A stretch of 64,000 nucleotides of DNA from Candidatus Helarchaeota archaeon. Its GTDB lineage: Archaea; Asgardarchaeota; Lokiarchaeia; Helarchaeales; RDOG01. This document shows positions 18,617 to 27,802 of the stretch, piece after piece. Each line of letters starts with the position of its first letter. Positions within the stretch are counted from its first letter, which is position 1. The DNA lies in contig JAHPZH010000002.1 of the NCBI GenBank assembly GCA_019058315.1, forward strand, positions 1,249,910 through 1,313,909, in the 5' to 3' direction. Below the pieces are notes generated by a model. That model searched no databases and was not told the origin of the DNA. It saw only the letters and a list, made by a program, of their open reading frames with translations. The position numbers and the translations under genes were made by a program.

Positions 18617-20023
18617 ATGCATATTTTAGATTATTTTTTTAAACCAAAATCCATTGCTATTATTGGTGCTTCTAAGAACCCAATGGCGTGGGGAAATTGG
18701 GTTTCACAAAGTGCACTTGGATATAAAGAAAAAGGGAATGTTTATTTAATCAATCCCAAGACTGAAAAAATATTAGGTGAAAAAACATTCCCAAATCTAA
18801 GTGTAATTGATGATCAAATTGATTTTGCTGCAATTATCTTGCCAATAAAAAGAGTCTCAAACGCATTAGACGAGTGCTTAGATAATGGAGTAAAAGCTGC
18901 AACAATTATAACTGCAGGATATGCAGAAACCGAAGAAGGGCGTCCTCTGCAAGGAGAATTAGAAAAATTTTCAAAACGTGGCATAAGACTCCAAGGACCG
19001 AACTGTAATGGTTTTTATAATGTTGCAATGGGTATAAATGTTAGCGCAATCCCTAATAAATTCTTAAGGGATTCGCCCGTGGCATTCGTAACGCAATCTG
19101 GATACATTGGTCATGCTTTGTCTTTATGGGGAGGTGCACGAAATTTATCCTTTGGAAAATATATTAGCGTAGGTAATGAAGCAGATTTAACAATTACGGA
19201 TTATCTAGAATATTTTAGTAATGATCCTACAGTTAAAGTAATTGTTCTTTACATCGAGGGGTTAAAAAATGGTAGGCGATTTTTTAAAGAAGCAAAAAAT
19301 GCAATTCAAAAACGACCAATTATTGTTTGGAAGACGGGAGAATCTAAGGCAGTTGCAAGAGCTGCAGGATCTCATACTGGAAAAATAGTAGGTTCGAAAT
19401 CTATTTTTGATGGTGTTTCAAAGCAAATAGGATTCATTCAAATAAAAGAACCGGAGCATATATTACCCCTATCTCATGCATTATTTAAACATCCTCCTCT
19501 AAATGGAAAAAGAATTGGTGTTATGACAATTGGTGCTGGATTTGCAGTAATTCTAACAAATGCAATTTCAGATAGTGGATTAATAGTCCCAGAATTTTCT
19601 GATGAGGTAAAGATAAAACTTAGAAAAGTCATAAAAGAATATAGGGCATCGATAAAGAATCCAATAGACATAGGAGCTGCTGGGAATTATGATCTTAACA
19701 CAATAATAAAACCTATGAAAATAATATTTGATGAAAATGCAGTTGATGCCATAGTTATGGCTAATATTGGAGAAAATGAATTAGTTATTAAGGAAGCAGG
19801 TATTATGGAAGATTATTTAGCAAAACAAATACAACTATTAGAACAAAAATATGAGCGTCCAATTTTATTATACACAATCATTTCTGAATTTGAAAGTTCA
19901 TCAGTTAAAAAAATTTCAAAAAGAGGTCCTATTTACCACAGTGCTTCGGAAGTAGTGACTGTTTTAAAAGGATTATATCAATTTCGCCAAAATGAACTAA
20001 AATCTTTAAAATTAATAGAGTAA
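18617..20023 (+). CDS. ADP-forming acyl/acetyl-CoA synthetase, alpha subunit
   Basis: A 468-residue protein with an N-terminal CoA-binding Rossmann domain (SIAIIGASKNP near residue 14), followed by succinyl-CoA synthetase-like ligase domains. The motif AAGSHTGK contains the conserved catalytic-loop region of the family. The length matches the alpha subunit of two-subunit archaeal ADP-forming acetyl-CoA synthetases, which convert an acyl-CoA, ADP and phosphate to acid, CoA and ATP. The ATP-grasp beta subunit is not in this window. GGAAG lies before ATG 18617. In an organism with a CODH/ACS operon it could conserve energy from acetyl-CoA. Confidence 0.85.
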   Translation: MHILDYFFKPKSIAIIGASKNPMAWGNWVSQSALGYKEKGNVYLINPKTEKILGEKTFPNLSVIDDQIDFAAIILPIKRVSNALDECLDNGVKAATIITAGYAETEEGRPLQGELEKFSKRGIRLQGPNCNGFYNVAMGINVSAIPNKFLRDSPVAFVTQSGYIGHALSLWGGARNLSFGKYISVGNEADLTITDYLEYFSNDPTVKVIVLYIEGLKNGRRFFKEAKNAIQKRPIIVWKTGESKAVARAAGSHTGKIVGSKSIFDGVSKQIGFIQIKEPEHILPLSHALFKHPPLNGKRIGVMTIGAGFAVILTNAISDSGLIVPEFSDEVKIKLRKVIKEYRASIKNPIDIGAAGNYDLNTIIKPMKIIFDENAVDAIVMANIGENELVIKEAGIMEDYLAKQIQLLEQKYERPILLYTIISEFESSSVKKISKRGPIYHSASEVVTVLKGLYQFRQNELKSLKLIE

Positions 20024-20125
20024 ATTTCATTTAATTGTGCCATTCTTTATTTGCATTGTTTTTTTGATTAAAAGTAACAACTTAAATATTAGATTATTAT
20101 AAACTATCTACAATCATTTGAAGGG

Positions 20126-21838
20126 ATGGCTTTGATAGAAAAAGAAAATACAAAAATTACTGATTCTGTGGAATTTAAAAAACCGTCAAAAGAAGAACGC
20201 AAAAAAATTAGAGAAAAGCGAAAAGCAGAGACAGGTATGCCTACTAAAATGAACCTATACCTCTGGTTCGTGCTTATATTCGCCGGGATCGTCACATTCT
20301 TCGATGGTTGGTGTACACTAGCGATTACCTTAGCTATGGGAAGTTTTGTAGGGGAATTAAATATTGTAGAACAAGTAAATAATCCAGATCTTTTTAATTA
20401 TTTCGGACTTGGAGCGTCGCCCATTATGATGGGAATTATTCTCAGCATAGCGGGAACTGGGGTAGTTCTCGCAATCTCGTTTAAATATTTCGTTGATAAA
20501 TATGGGAGACGTCCTTTAACTCTCATTACTGCCGTCCCATTTATTGGATTCTCCGTTTTGACTGCATTTAGTCCTCCTAATGGTTTAATACTATTTCTTA
20601 TTCTTCGAATTTTAGCGAATTATTTCCTATCTGCAGATATAGTTACGATTATAATCGCTGAAGAATCACCGGCAAATATTAGAGGAAGATTAGTTGCTAT
20701 AGTTCTTGCAACAAATGCTATTGGGGGAATGGCATGTGGGATAATTCAATCATTAGGATTTAGAATCCCAATCCCTGGTCCATGGGGATTTGCTGGATCG
20801 CAGGTAGGGAGCATGACGGTCTGGCAGAGCTTATTTTTTCTTACAATTATAGGATACATTTTTGTGGTTCCGTTATTTTTTTTGTTAAAAGAGACTAAGC
20901 GATTTACAGCTATGAAAAAGTACGAAGATTGGCGAAAGAAGAAAGGATTAAAACCAAAGACTGGCTGGTTTGTTCCTTTACAAAGGAAATATGCCCGTGG
21001 AATGGTGACTAGTATGATTGTGGGATTTTTAGCCCAACTTATATATTTCGCCCAAGTGACCTTCTTTGGCTTGTATTTCGCTAAAGAACTGAATATGTCT
21101 TCAAAAGCAATTGGGATGGTATCATTACCGTTAATGGCAGCAGCAGGTATTGGGATGATAATCGCTGGTCCTATTATAGACAGATGGGGTAGGCTCCCTG
21201 TTATCCACCGTTTCGGATGTACTACTCTTATTGGAGGTATGATTTTCTCTTGGCCTACCGTGTTTGTCTGTGGTGACATATCAAATCCTTTACTCACAAC
21301 TATTGCTGTGACCGGTGGGATGATTGGGATTTTCTCTCTTGTAATATTATCTGCTGCGGGTGCAATTATAGCTTTAGAATTATTGCCGACTCATATCATC
21401 AGCACAGCAATGGGCTGGATTGGAGCTATATCAAGAGGAGCAGTTATTGTAGCACCTTTCTTAATGATGTATGGGGCAGAAGCACTGGGAGGTTTAGGAC
21501 TTTCATACCAATTTATGTTCGTACTTATGGGAATGCCCTTAACAACGGTATTATTTGTAGCGTATTTATTAGTCCCAGAAAGTAAAGGCAGAGCATTAGA
21601 AGAAATTGTAGCTACTGAAGTATACACCAAAATAAAAAAAGCAGATGAAAAAAAGTATAAAGAACCGTATTACTTCTATCTGTCGGCTCTAATTTCATTT
21701 ATTGTTTGTGCTCCTATATATGGGCTTACTACTGATGGTTCTTTTTCAGCTATATTAGCCATGGTTGGATTCTATGGCAGTTTATGCCTAATTTGTTTTT
21801 TATTAGCAATTTGGGTTCGTAGAATGATTACAGAGTAA
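20126..21838 (+). CDS. MFS transporter (complete paralogue)
   Basis: A 570-residue transporter with about 12-14 membrane helices, a basic N-terminal tail (about 45 residues rich in Lys and Glu) and the A-loop-like KYGRRPLTL. The second half contains DRWGRLP and ends in PESKGRALEE, as in sugar/metabolite:H+ symporters. It is highly similar to the truncated gene at 1-738. GAAGGG touches ATG 20126, so the TTG at 20132 is also possible. An alpha-ketoglutarate, aromatic acid or sugar substrate is possible; the sequence does not decide. Confidence 0.9.
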   Translation: MALIEKENTKITDSVEFKKPSKEERKKIREKRKAETGMPTKMNLYLWFVLIFAGIVTFFDGWCTLAITLAMGSFVGELNIVEQVNNPDLFNYFGLGASPIMMGIILSIAGTGVVLAISFKYFVDKYGRRPLTLITAVPFIGFSVLTAFSPPNGLILFLILRILANYFLSADIVTIIIAEESPANIRGRLVAIVLATNAIGGMACGIIQSLGFRIPIPGPWGFAGSQVGSMTVWQSLFFLTIIGYIFVVPLFFLLKETKRFTAMKKYEDWRKKKGLKPKTGWFVPLQRKYARGMVTSMIVGFLAQLIYFAQVTFFGLYFAKELNMSSKAIGMVSLPLMAAAGIGMIIAGPIIDRWGRLPVIHRFGCTTLIGGMIFSWPTVFVCGDISNPLLTTIAVTGGMIGIFSLVILSAAGAIIALELLPTHIISTAMGWIGAISRGAVIVAPFLMMYGAEALGGLGLSYQFMFVLMGMPLTTVLFVAYLLVPESKGRALEEIVATEVYTKIKKADEKKYKEPYYFYLSALISFIVCAPIYGLTTDGSFSAILAMVGFYGSLCLICFLLAIWVRRMITE

Positions 21839-21882
21839 AAAAGTCATTGAATTAGAACTTTTTTCTAAATATCTTTTAATTT

Positions 21883-22824
21883 TTATTTTAAATAATAATT
21901 TCCATTTTCTTTAATGATTTTACCCTTATCCTCTAATCGTTCCAAATGTTTACGAATTCCAACAGTCTCCCAATTAAAAACCCAAGGATCTATTAAAAAT
22001 TTTGGTCCTCCATAAAGTAAGCCATAATCTCGTATTTGTTCTAATGTTAAAGGGCCATTTTCTAGTTGATTTAAAATCTTTATATCCCGTCTATCAATAA
22101 TTGAAAGATAATCTCTTAAATTCTCCCTAAAATCTTCCCGAGTTACAACTCCTATCTCATGAGCCGTGATAAAAAAATCTACATTAAATTTCGCTATCTT
22201 ATTGGCAGAATCAATAAAATCCTGAATATCTGAGTCCGTACCATGATACCAAGGTCCCCATAGAGTTAAATCGATATCACCTGAATAAATAGCCCCTTCG
22301 TTAGGAAATAATAAACAAGAAAAACCTGCAGAATGTCCAGGAGTTGCAATAATTTTCATTTCTGTCGAGCCAAAATTAAACACTTGTTCATTATGATAAA
22401 TCCCATCAAGTCGTTGTGTTGACAGAACCCATTTATGATTTCGAGAGGGGGAATAAGGTGTTTGTTCAGAATTTGGATCCTTTGTATATTTTAACCAGTC
22501 ATCTATTCCTTGTTGTCCTCTTACTTCATAAGCTCCTACTTTTTTAGGAATGTTAGTTCTATCTTTAAAACAAACACTTTCTATTTCATTTATGAAAATT
22601 TTTGATTTAGAGAACAGAAAATTATTACAAATATGATCAAAGTGATAATGTGTGTTCAAAACTATGTCAATTGTGTTATTTTTCAAAATATTTCTTAAAA
22701 TATTTTCATCAGCACCTGGATCTATTATAACTTTAGTTTTATCATCAATAAAAATTGTTCTGCAAGCCGGAAATCTAGAATATTTCTTCTCTGATAGAAG
22801 TTTTAAATTACCAATTTCTTTCAA
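21883..22824 (-). CDS. Metallo-beta-lactamase-fold hydrolase with C-terminal winged-helix region
   Basis: A 313-residue MBL-fold protein. The metal-binding motif THYHFDH is near residue 57, with further ligands GHSAGF and the Asp of SGDIDL. The last 65 or so residues (NQLENGPLTLEQI ... HLERLEDKGKI) look like a winged-helix domain, as in the LACTB2-like branch, which includes nucleases and hydrolases. The TTG at 22824 is the only start giving the full N-terminal strand. It is divergent from the second MBL gene at 22929, and both may share the 100-base spacer for their promoters. Confidence 0.8.
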   Translation of the reverse strand: MKEIGNLKLLSEKKYSRFPACRTIFIDDKTKVIIDPGADENILRNILKNNTIDIVLNTHYHFDHICNNFLFSKSKIFINEIESVCFKDRTNIPKKVGAYEVRGQQGIDDWLKYTKDPNSEQTPYSPSRNHKWVLSTQRLDGIYHNEQVFNFGSTEMKIIATPGHSAGFSCLLFPNEGAIYSGDIDLTLWGPWYHGTDSDIQDFIDSANKIAKFNVDFFITAHEIGVVTREDFRENLRDYLSIIDRRDIKILNQLENGPLTLEQIRDYGLLYGGPKFLIDPWVFNWETVGIRKHLERLEDKGKIIKENGNYYLK

Positions 22825-22928
22825 TTATATCAACAATACGTATAAGATTTAATATTAGAAATTTATTGATTCATTTAATGTCAATGATGTAAAAAATCAG
22901 TTATTAGAAAATAATTGGTTGTAAATTT

Positions 22929-23720
22929 ATGAAATTAAGATGGTTATTAACTGCTGGTTTCGAAATTATTACTGATAATTATAAAATTTTAATAGATCCT
23001 TATATTTCTAGACCCCCAAATGCAGTTCCACAATTAAATATGAAGTTAGATGATATTAGAGACGCAGATGCAATTTTGCTATCGCATGGTCACTTCGATC
23101 ATTCTATTGATATACCAGAACTTGTGAAGCATTCAGAAACAAAGGTGTATTGTTCCGAACCTGTTAAGGAAATGTTTATTAAAAAATTCGGTGTAAATGG
23201 AGAAAATCTAGTTAAAGTCGATGCTGGACAAACCTTTAATTTCGATCCGGATTTTAAAGTTACCATAATTAAAAGCAAACATATAAGATTTAATTTAGGT
23301 TTAATTTTTAAAACACTTTTTTCTAGAAAACCATTTAAGGTAAAAAAATTAACAGGACTCCGCATTAGGGATATAATGAAATATAAAAAAGGAAAAGTAT
23401 TTGGTTATTTATTTGAATTCTCTAATGGAAAAAAATTGTTTGATCTCGGAAGCGGAGGATATTATAAAAAAGAGTTAGAAAAATTACCTAAAGATATAGA
23501 TATATTTCTAGCCCCAGTAGCTGGAAGAGAAGATTGTGATAAAGTTCTTGCAAAAATGGCTAATATTTTCAAACCAAAAATGATAATCCCACATCATTAT
23601 GATGATTTTTTTCCTCCAGTTTCATTTTATGCATATTACTGTTTTGATGAAGAAGTTAAAAAACTAGATCCAAACATAATAGTGAATAAATTAGAACCAG
23701 AGGTATGGTTTGAATTTTAA
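22929..23720 (+). CDS. Metallo-beta-lactamase-fold protein, UlaG-like
   Basis: A 263-residue MBL-fold protein of the UlaG/UPF0173 type. It starts directly with the first strand (LRWLLTAGFEI), has LLSHGHFDHS as metal site and a late IPHHYDDFFPP as the last ligand region. It is not closely similar to the MBL protein encoded divergently upstream. The substrate is unknown; family members hydrolyse lactones or phosphodiesters. The crotonase gene follows after 33 bases. Confidence 0.8.
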   Translation: MKLRWLLTAGFEIITDNYKILIDPYISRPPNAVPQLNMKLDDIRDADAILLSHGHFDHSIDIPELVKHSETKVYCSEPVKEMFIKKFGVNGENLVKVDAGQTFNFDPDFKVTIIKSKHIRFNLGLIFKTLFSRKPFKVKKLTGLRIRDIMKYKKGKVFGYLFEFSNGKKLFDLGSGGYYKKELEKLPKDIDIFLAPVAGREDCDKVLAKMANIFKPKMIIPHHYDDFFPPVSFYAYYCFDEEVKKLDPNIIVNKLEPEVWFEF

Positions 23721-23753
23721 AATAAATGTAAACATTTAAATGATGGATTAAAA

Positions 23754-24521
23754 ATGGGAATCAGAATTGAGAAAAAAGATGTTGTTACAACTATAATAAT
23801 TGATAATCCCGAAGTGAAAAATGCTGTTGATGGTCCTACTGGCACAGCGTTGGCAAATGCTTTTAGAGAATTTGAAAAAGATAAAAAAGCGCAAGTAGCA
23901 GTTTTATGGGGAGATCATGGTTGTTTCTGCGCAGGAGCCAATTTAAAAGCGATGGTTGACGGATATCATAATCTTGTTAATGCTGATATGACTGCTGATG
24001 GACCGATGGGTCCCTCTAGGATGTTATTATCAAAACCTGTCATTGCAGCTGTTGCTGGTTTTGCAGTAGCAGGAGGGTTAGAATTAGCTTTATGGTGCGA
24101 TTTACGCGTAGTAGAACGTGATGCAATATTTGGAGTTTTCTGCCGCAGATTTGGAGTTCCTCTTATTGATGGAGGTACTGTTAGATTGCCCAGATTAATA
24201 GGTCTAAGCAGAGCACTCGATTTAATACTAACAGGACGGCCTGTAAGTGCCGATGAAGCATTAGCTATTGGTCTTGCAAACCGAGTTGTTGATGTTGGAG
24301 AATCAAGACCTGAAGCTGAAAAACTAGCACGTGAAATTGCGGCATTCCCACAAACTTGTATGAGGGAAGACAGATTATCCGCTTATGAACAGTTTGACTT
24401 AGATTATGATAAAGCAATTGAGAACGAATTTAAACACGGTTTAAAAACTTTATTCAGTGGTGAAACTCTAAAAGGTGCCAAACGTTTTAAAAAAGGCGAG
24501 GGTAAACACGGACAATTCTAA
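23754..24521 (+). CDS. Crotonase/enoyl-CoA hydratase-family protein
   Basis: A 255-residue crotonase-fold enzyme with the oxyanion-hole segments CAGANLKAM and AVAGGLELA. Glu110 corresponds to the first catalytic Glu of rat enoyl-CoA hydratase (Glu144). The position 20 residues later, where the second catalytic Glu164 would be, is Cys130 in FGVFCRR. The FGVPLIDGGTVRLPRLIG stretch is typical of a recognised subgroup with this change. It may therefore catalyse isomerisation, hydrolysis or decarboxylation rather than normal hydration. It is probably co-transcribed with the UlaG-like gene. Confidence 0.85.
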   Translation: MGIRIEKKDVVTTIIIDNPEVKNAVDGPTGTALANAFREFEKDKKAQVAVLWGDHGCFCAGANLKAMVDGYHNLVNADMTADGPMGPSRMLLSKPVIAAVAGFAVAGGLELALWCDLRVVERDAIFGVFCRRFGVPLIDGGTVRLPRLIGLSRALDLILTGRPVSADEALAIGLANRVVDVGESRPEAEKLAREIAAFPQTCMREDRLSAYEQFDLDYDKAIENEFKHGLKTLFSGETLKGAKRFKKGEGKHGQF

Positions 24522-24542
24522 ATTAGTTTAAAAGCAAAAATT

Positions 24543-24632
24543 TTAGAAAAGAAATTGATAAATTAATCCTATAGCTATTATTATGAAAATTATAAGAGGA
24601 ACTAAAACCATTATTTTTGTTTCAAAATCCAT
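24543..24632 (-). CDS. Possible 29-residue single-helix membrane peptide
   Basis: In the 175-base gap between the crotonase and TldD genes, the minus strand encodes 29 residues: a short polar N-terminus, then about 20 consecutive hydrophobic residues (VLVPLIIFIIIAIGLI) as one membrane helix. No good ribosome binding site is seen. It could be chance in AT-rich DNA. Confidence 0.2.
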   Translation of the reverse strand: MDFETKIMVLVPLIIFIIIAIGLIYQFLF

Positions 24633-24697
24633 CATATAATTCTATATCTATACTTTTAAAGAAATTAAAATTTATCACTTAAGAGAGAGTTAGAAAA

Positions 24698-26158
24698 ATG
24701 GAAGAATATAAAGACTTAACAGAATACGCGCTTGAATATGCACGCGGAAAAAAAATCGAATATGCAGAGGTTCGATTTGAGACTAACAACAGAGATTCTC
24801 TAGTTTTTATTAATGGAAAAATGCATATTGGCAAATTGCCCTTTGAACTCGTCACTGATGCATTTAGCCGAAAAACGGGGGTGAATATCCGTCTGCTCGT
24901 AAATGGGGGAATGGGAATGGCTACGACTAATAATCTAACAAAAAATTCTATCCGAAAAAGCGTAGATCAAGCTTTTAAAACCGCTAAAAGAAGTGGAGAC
25001 CAAAGAAAGACCCCTATTAGGATGAGTGAAGAAAAAGTTCATGAAATCAAATGGAAAAGTAAATATAATATTAATCCAATGGATATTCCCTTAGCCGAAA
25101 AAATTGAATTCATTCAAGATTTTATAAATATTTTTTCTGAAGAGAAATTTCAAGTCAATTATATTCATTTTTTTGTTTTAATTAATGAACAACGAGATAC
25201 ATATTTTATAAATAGTGATGGAGCGAAGATTTCAGGACATGTCCCTCGAATAGCTTTTATTCCCTTTATTATAGGAACCCAACCTGGTGGAAAAAATGAA
25301 CAATCGATGAGTATGTTTTGTACTACAGCTGGTTGGGACGATTTAATATCCCAAAATTTAAATGAAAAAGTAAAAGACAAGATAAGGGTAATTGGTAATG
25401 TCATTATAAATGCAAAAAAACCCCCAAAAGGAGAAATGGACTTAGTTCTTGGACCATCCGTCACCGGAATTATATCTCATGAAAATTGTGGACACCCTCA
25501 CGAAGCTGACCGCATTTTGGGACGGGAAGGTGCCCAGGCAGGAGAGTCCTATCTAAATCAGCACAAAATAGGTTTCAAAATTGGAAATGATTGTGTTAAT
25601 GTGTTTGAAGATCCTACAATTCCTGGCTCTTATGGCTTCTACTTATATGATGATGAAGGTGTTAAAGCCAGAAAACGAGAATTAATTAAAAATGGAATTT
25701 TTAATGAAATGTTACAAAATAGGGAGACAGCTGCTGTATTCAATATTCATAGTAACGCTGCTGCAAGAGCCATTGCATATGATAAAGAACCACTTATAAG
25801 AATGGCAAATACATATTTTGCTCCGGGAGATTTCTCGTTTGAAGAAATGATAGAAGATGTTAAACTGGGGATTTTTATGAAATCTTTTACAGAATGGAAT
25901 ATTGATGATAAAAGACTACAAGCAAAATATGTAGGACAGGAAGCTTATTTAATTGAAAATGGGGAAATTACCAATTTAGTATTAAGACCCATCCTTGAAA
26001 TTTCAACACTTGGATTATTTGGTAGTATCGATGCCCAAGGAAAGAAAGATACTATTGAATGGCAAGGAGGCTATTGTGGTAAATCTGACCCAGCACAAGA
26101 ATGCCCAGTTTGGATGGGAGGCTCAACAATTAGATTAAGGAAAGTAAGGTTAGGATGA
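24698..26158 (+). CDS. tldD: TldD/PmbA family protein, TldD-like subunit
   Basis: A 486-residue protein carrying the TldD metalloprotease motif HExxxH (HENCGH, about residue 263) with the following PHEADR. The TldD/TldE heterodimer is a zinc protease that digests unfolded peptides and, in bacteria, processes microcins. The partner gene starts 9 bases after this stop, so the pair is an operon. The start is ATG 24698, after a GAGAGAG tract. Length is normal. Confidence 0.9.
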   Translation: MEEYKDLTEYALEYARGKKIEYAEVRFETNNRDSLVFINGKMHIGKLPFELVTDAFSRKTGVNIRLLVNGGMGMATTNNLTKNSIRKSVDQAFKTAKRSGDQRKTPIRMSEEKVHEIKWKSKYNINPMDIPLAEKIEFIQDFINIFSEEKFQVNYIHFFVLINEQRDTYFINSDGAKISGHVPRIAFIPFIIGTQPGGKNEQSMSMFCTTAGWDDLISQNLNEKVKDKIRVIGNVIINAKKPPKGEMDLVLGPSVTGIISHENCGHPHEADRILGREGAQAGESYLNQHKIGFKIGNDCVNVFEDPTIPGSYGFYLYDDEGVKARKRELIKNGIFNEMLQNRETAAVFNIHSNAAARAIAYDKEPLIRMANTYFAPGDFSFEEMIEDVKLGIFMKSFTEWNIDDKRLQAKYVGQEAYLIENGEITNLVLRPILEISTLGLFGSIDAQGKKDTIEWQGGYCGKSDPAQECPVWMGGSTIRLRKVRLG

Positions 26159-26167
26159 GTTGATCAA

Positions 26168-27541
26168 ATGAATGAGAATAAATCTGAAATATTACTGGAT
26201 ACTTTAGAATCTGCAAAAAAATACATTGAAAACTTTTGTACTGATTGGGTTATAAAAGGAACGATAAAATCAAACAATCAAATTCGTTTTTCTGATAGTC
26301 AAATTGACATTAATAAGAATTGGGATGAAATTAAATTAGATCTATTTTTAAGTAAAAAAAGAAGGACTACAGAAATAACAATCTGCGATCTGCGAATACA
26401 AACCATTGAAAATACTTTAAATTATTGTGAAAAATTGTTAAATGTTGTTAAAAAAAATGCTGATTTTAGAAGATTGCCCGAGGGACCATATAAATACAAT
26501 GGTAAAATTCAGATTTATGATAATAAGGTAATCAGTTTAGGAGAAAAAGCAATTGATTTAATTGAAGAGAGTAAAGAGGCTGCATTAGGTCAAGGGGCAA
26601 AAAGAGTAGCAGGATCATTTTATTTCGGCAGTTCGGAGAGTATTTTAAAAACAAGTTCAGGTCTAGAGGGGAAATATAAGAAAACAAACTTAAATTTCCG
26701 AATTAGGGCATTTGCCACAGACATGTATGCTACTGGAGAAAGTATCTCATGCTCAACTCATTTAGAAAAGGAGTTCGATCCTAAACAAGCTGGAGATGAG
26801 GCTGGAAAAATTGCCAAAATGGCATCGAATGGGAAAAAAGGAAAACCTGGGTTATATAATCTTATTATATACCCGAAAGTATGCAATGAGTTACAAGCCC
26901 CAACACCTGCTTTAGCTATGAATATTTATGCGAAAAAAATGGGATTATCATGGTTACTTGGAAAAAATGTAGGAGATAAAATAGCTAGTGGACTAATCTC
27001 TGCTTGGGATGATGGAAGAATTAATTACGGTTTAGGTAGCTCCCCTTTTGACGATGAAGGGGTTCCTACAAAAAAAACATTACTTATTGATAAAGGAATC
27101 ATGCGTCAATATTACACCAATACATCTTTTTCTAAAAAAGGCCAAGAATCCACAGGAAATGCAGGAATCATTATACCCAGACCTTCTAATACAGTATTTT
27201 CCACAGGAACCCATACACTCGAGGAATTAATGGAAATCTCTGAAAAACCAACACTTATTATCACATCCACATGGTACACTCGTTACCAAAGTTATGCTCC
27301 TCCAGCCATATTTTCTTCACTTCCTAAAGATGGTATGTTCTTGGTAAAAAATAGAGGAAAAATTCTCGAACCAGTTAGAGAACTTCGAATTAATTCTAAT
27401 CATCTTCATATGTTAGAACATGTTCTAGCATTGGGAAAGGAGTTAAAACAAGTCGCACCTTGGTTAATTTCTAGTGGGAAAGCTATATTTGCACCATTTA
27501 TGCTTATTGAAGATATAAGAATGTCAACTGGAACAAAATAA
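26168..27541 (+). CDS. TldD/PmbA family protein, TldE-like subunit
   Basis: A 457-residue relative of TldD lacking the HExxxH zinc motif, as expected for the non-catalytic TldE/PmbA subunit. The C-terminal region DEGVPTKKTLLIDKGIMR matches the family fold. TGATC sits 3 bases before ATG 26168, complementary to the extreme 3' end of 16S rRNA; the same arrangement recurs before other genes in this window. It is translationally linked to tldD. Confidence 0.88.
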   Translation: MNENKSEILLDTLESAKKYIENFCTDWVIKGTIKSNNQIRFSDSQIDINKNWDEIKLDLFLSKKRRTTEITICDLRIQTIENTLNYCEKLLNVVKKNADFRRLPEGPYKYNGKIQIYDNKVISLGEKAIDLIEESKEAALGQGAKRVAGSFYFGSSESILKTSSGLEGKYKKTNLNFRIRAFATDMYATGESISCSTHLEKEFDPKQAGDEAGKIAKMASNGKKGKPGLYNLIIYPKVCNELQAPTPALAMNIYAKKMGLSWLLGKNVGDKIASGLISAWDDGRINYGLGSSPFDDEGVPTKKTLLIDKGIMRQYYTNTSFSKKGQESTGNAGIIIPRPSNTVFSTGTHTLEELMEISEKPTLIITSTWYTRYQSYAPPAIFSSLPKDGMFLVKNRGKILEPVRELRINSNHLHMLEHVLALGKELKQVAPWLISSGKAIFAPFMLIEDIRMSTGTK

Positions 27542-27703
27542 TAAATTAAATTTTAATTTTTGCATTTAATAACACTATGATTAAAATTATTATCGTAAAA
27601 TATCATTTAATAAAAAATTTCTTTTAAAATTAGAAAATTATAAGGAGAAAATTAGGAATCAAATATTTGAGTAGAAGTTTTTGTTATTTTTGAAAGTTTT
27701 TTA

Positions 27704-27726
27704 TTCATTTTTTCGTTTTTTTTAAC
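27704..27726 (+). promoter_or_regulatory. Candidate metal-responsive operator upstream of the P-type ATPase gene
   Basis: TTCATTTTTTCGT followed by a T run and AAC lies about 80-100 bases before the ATPase start. The same 13 bases recur at 31042-31054, between the divergent small membrane genes of the same island. The regulator is likely the Lrp-TRASH protein at 31621, by inference only. The rest of the 261-base gap is AT-rich with a possible TATA element near 27750. Confidence 0.35.
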
Positions 27727-27802
27727 AAATAAGTATTTTTAGGGATAAATACAATAAAACATATAGTAATATATCACTGTAATATTCGAAGGAATGATCT
27801 AG

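Noticed and set aside
1..21838. Genomic island bounded by the two MFS paralogues
   Set aside because: The genes between are ordinary and mixed in strand; no integrase, tRNA or terminal repeats were seen, so two paralogues is the simpler reading.
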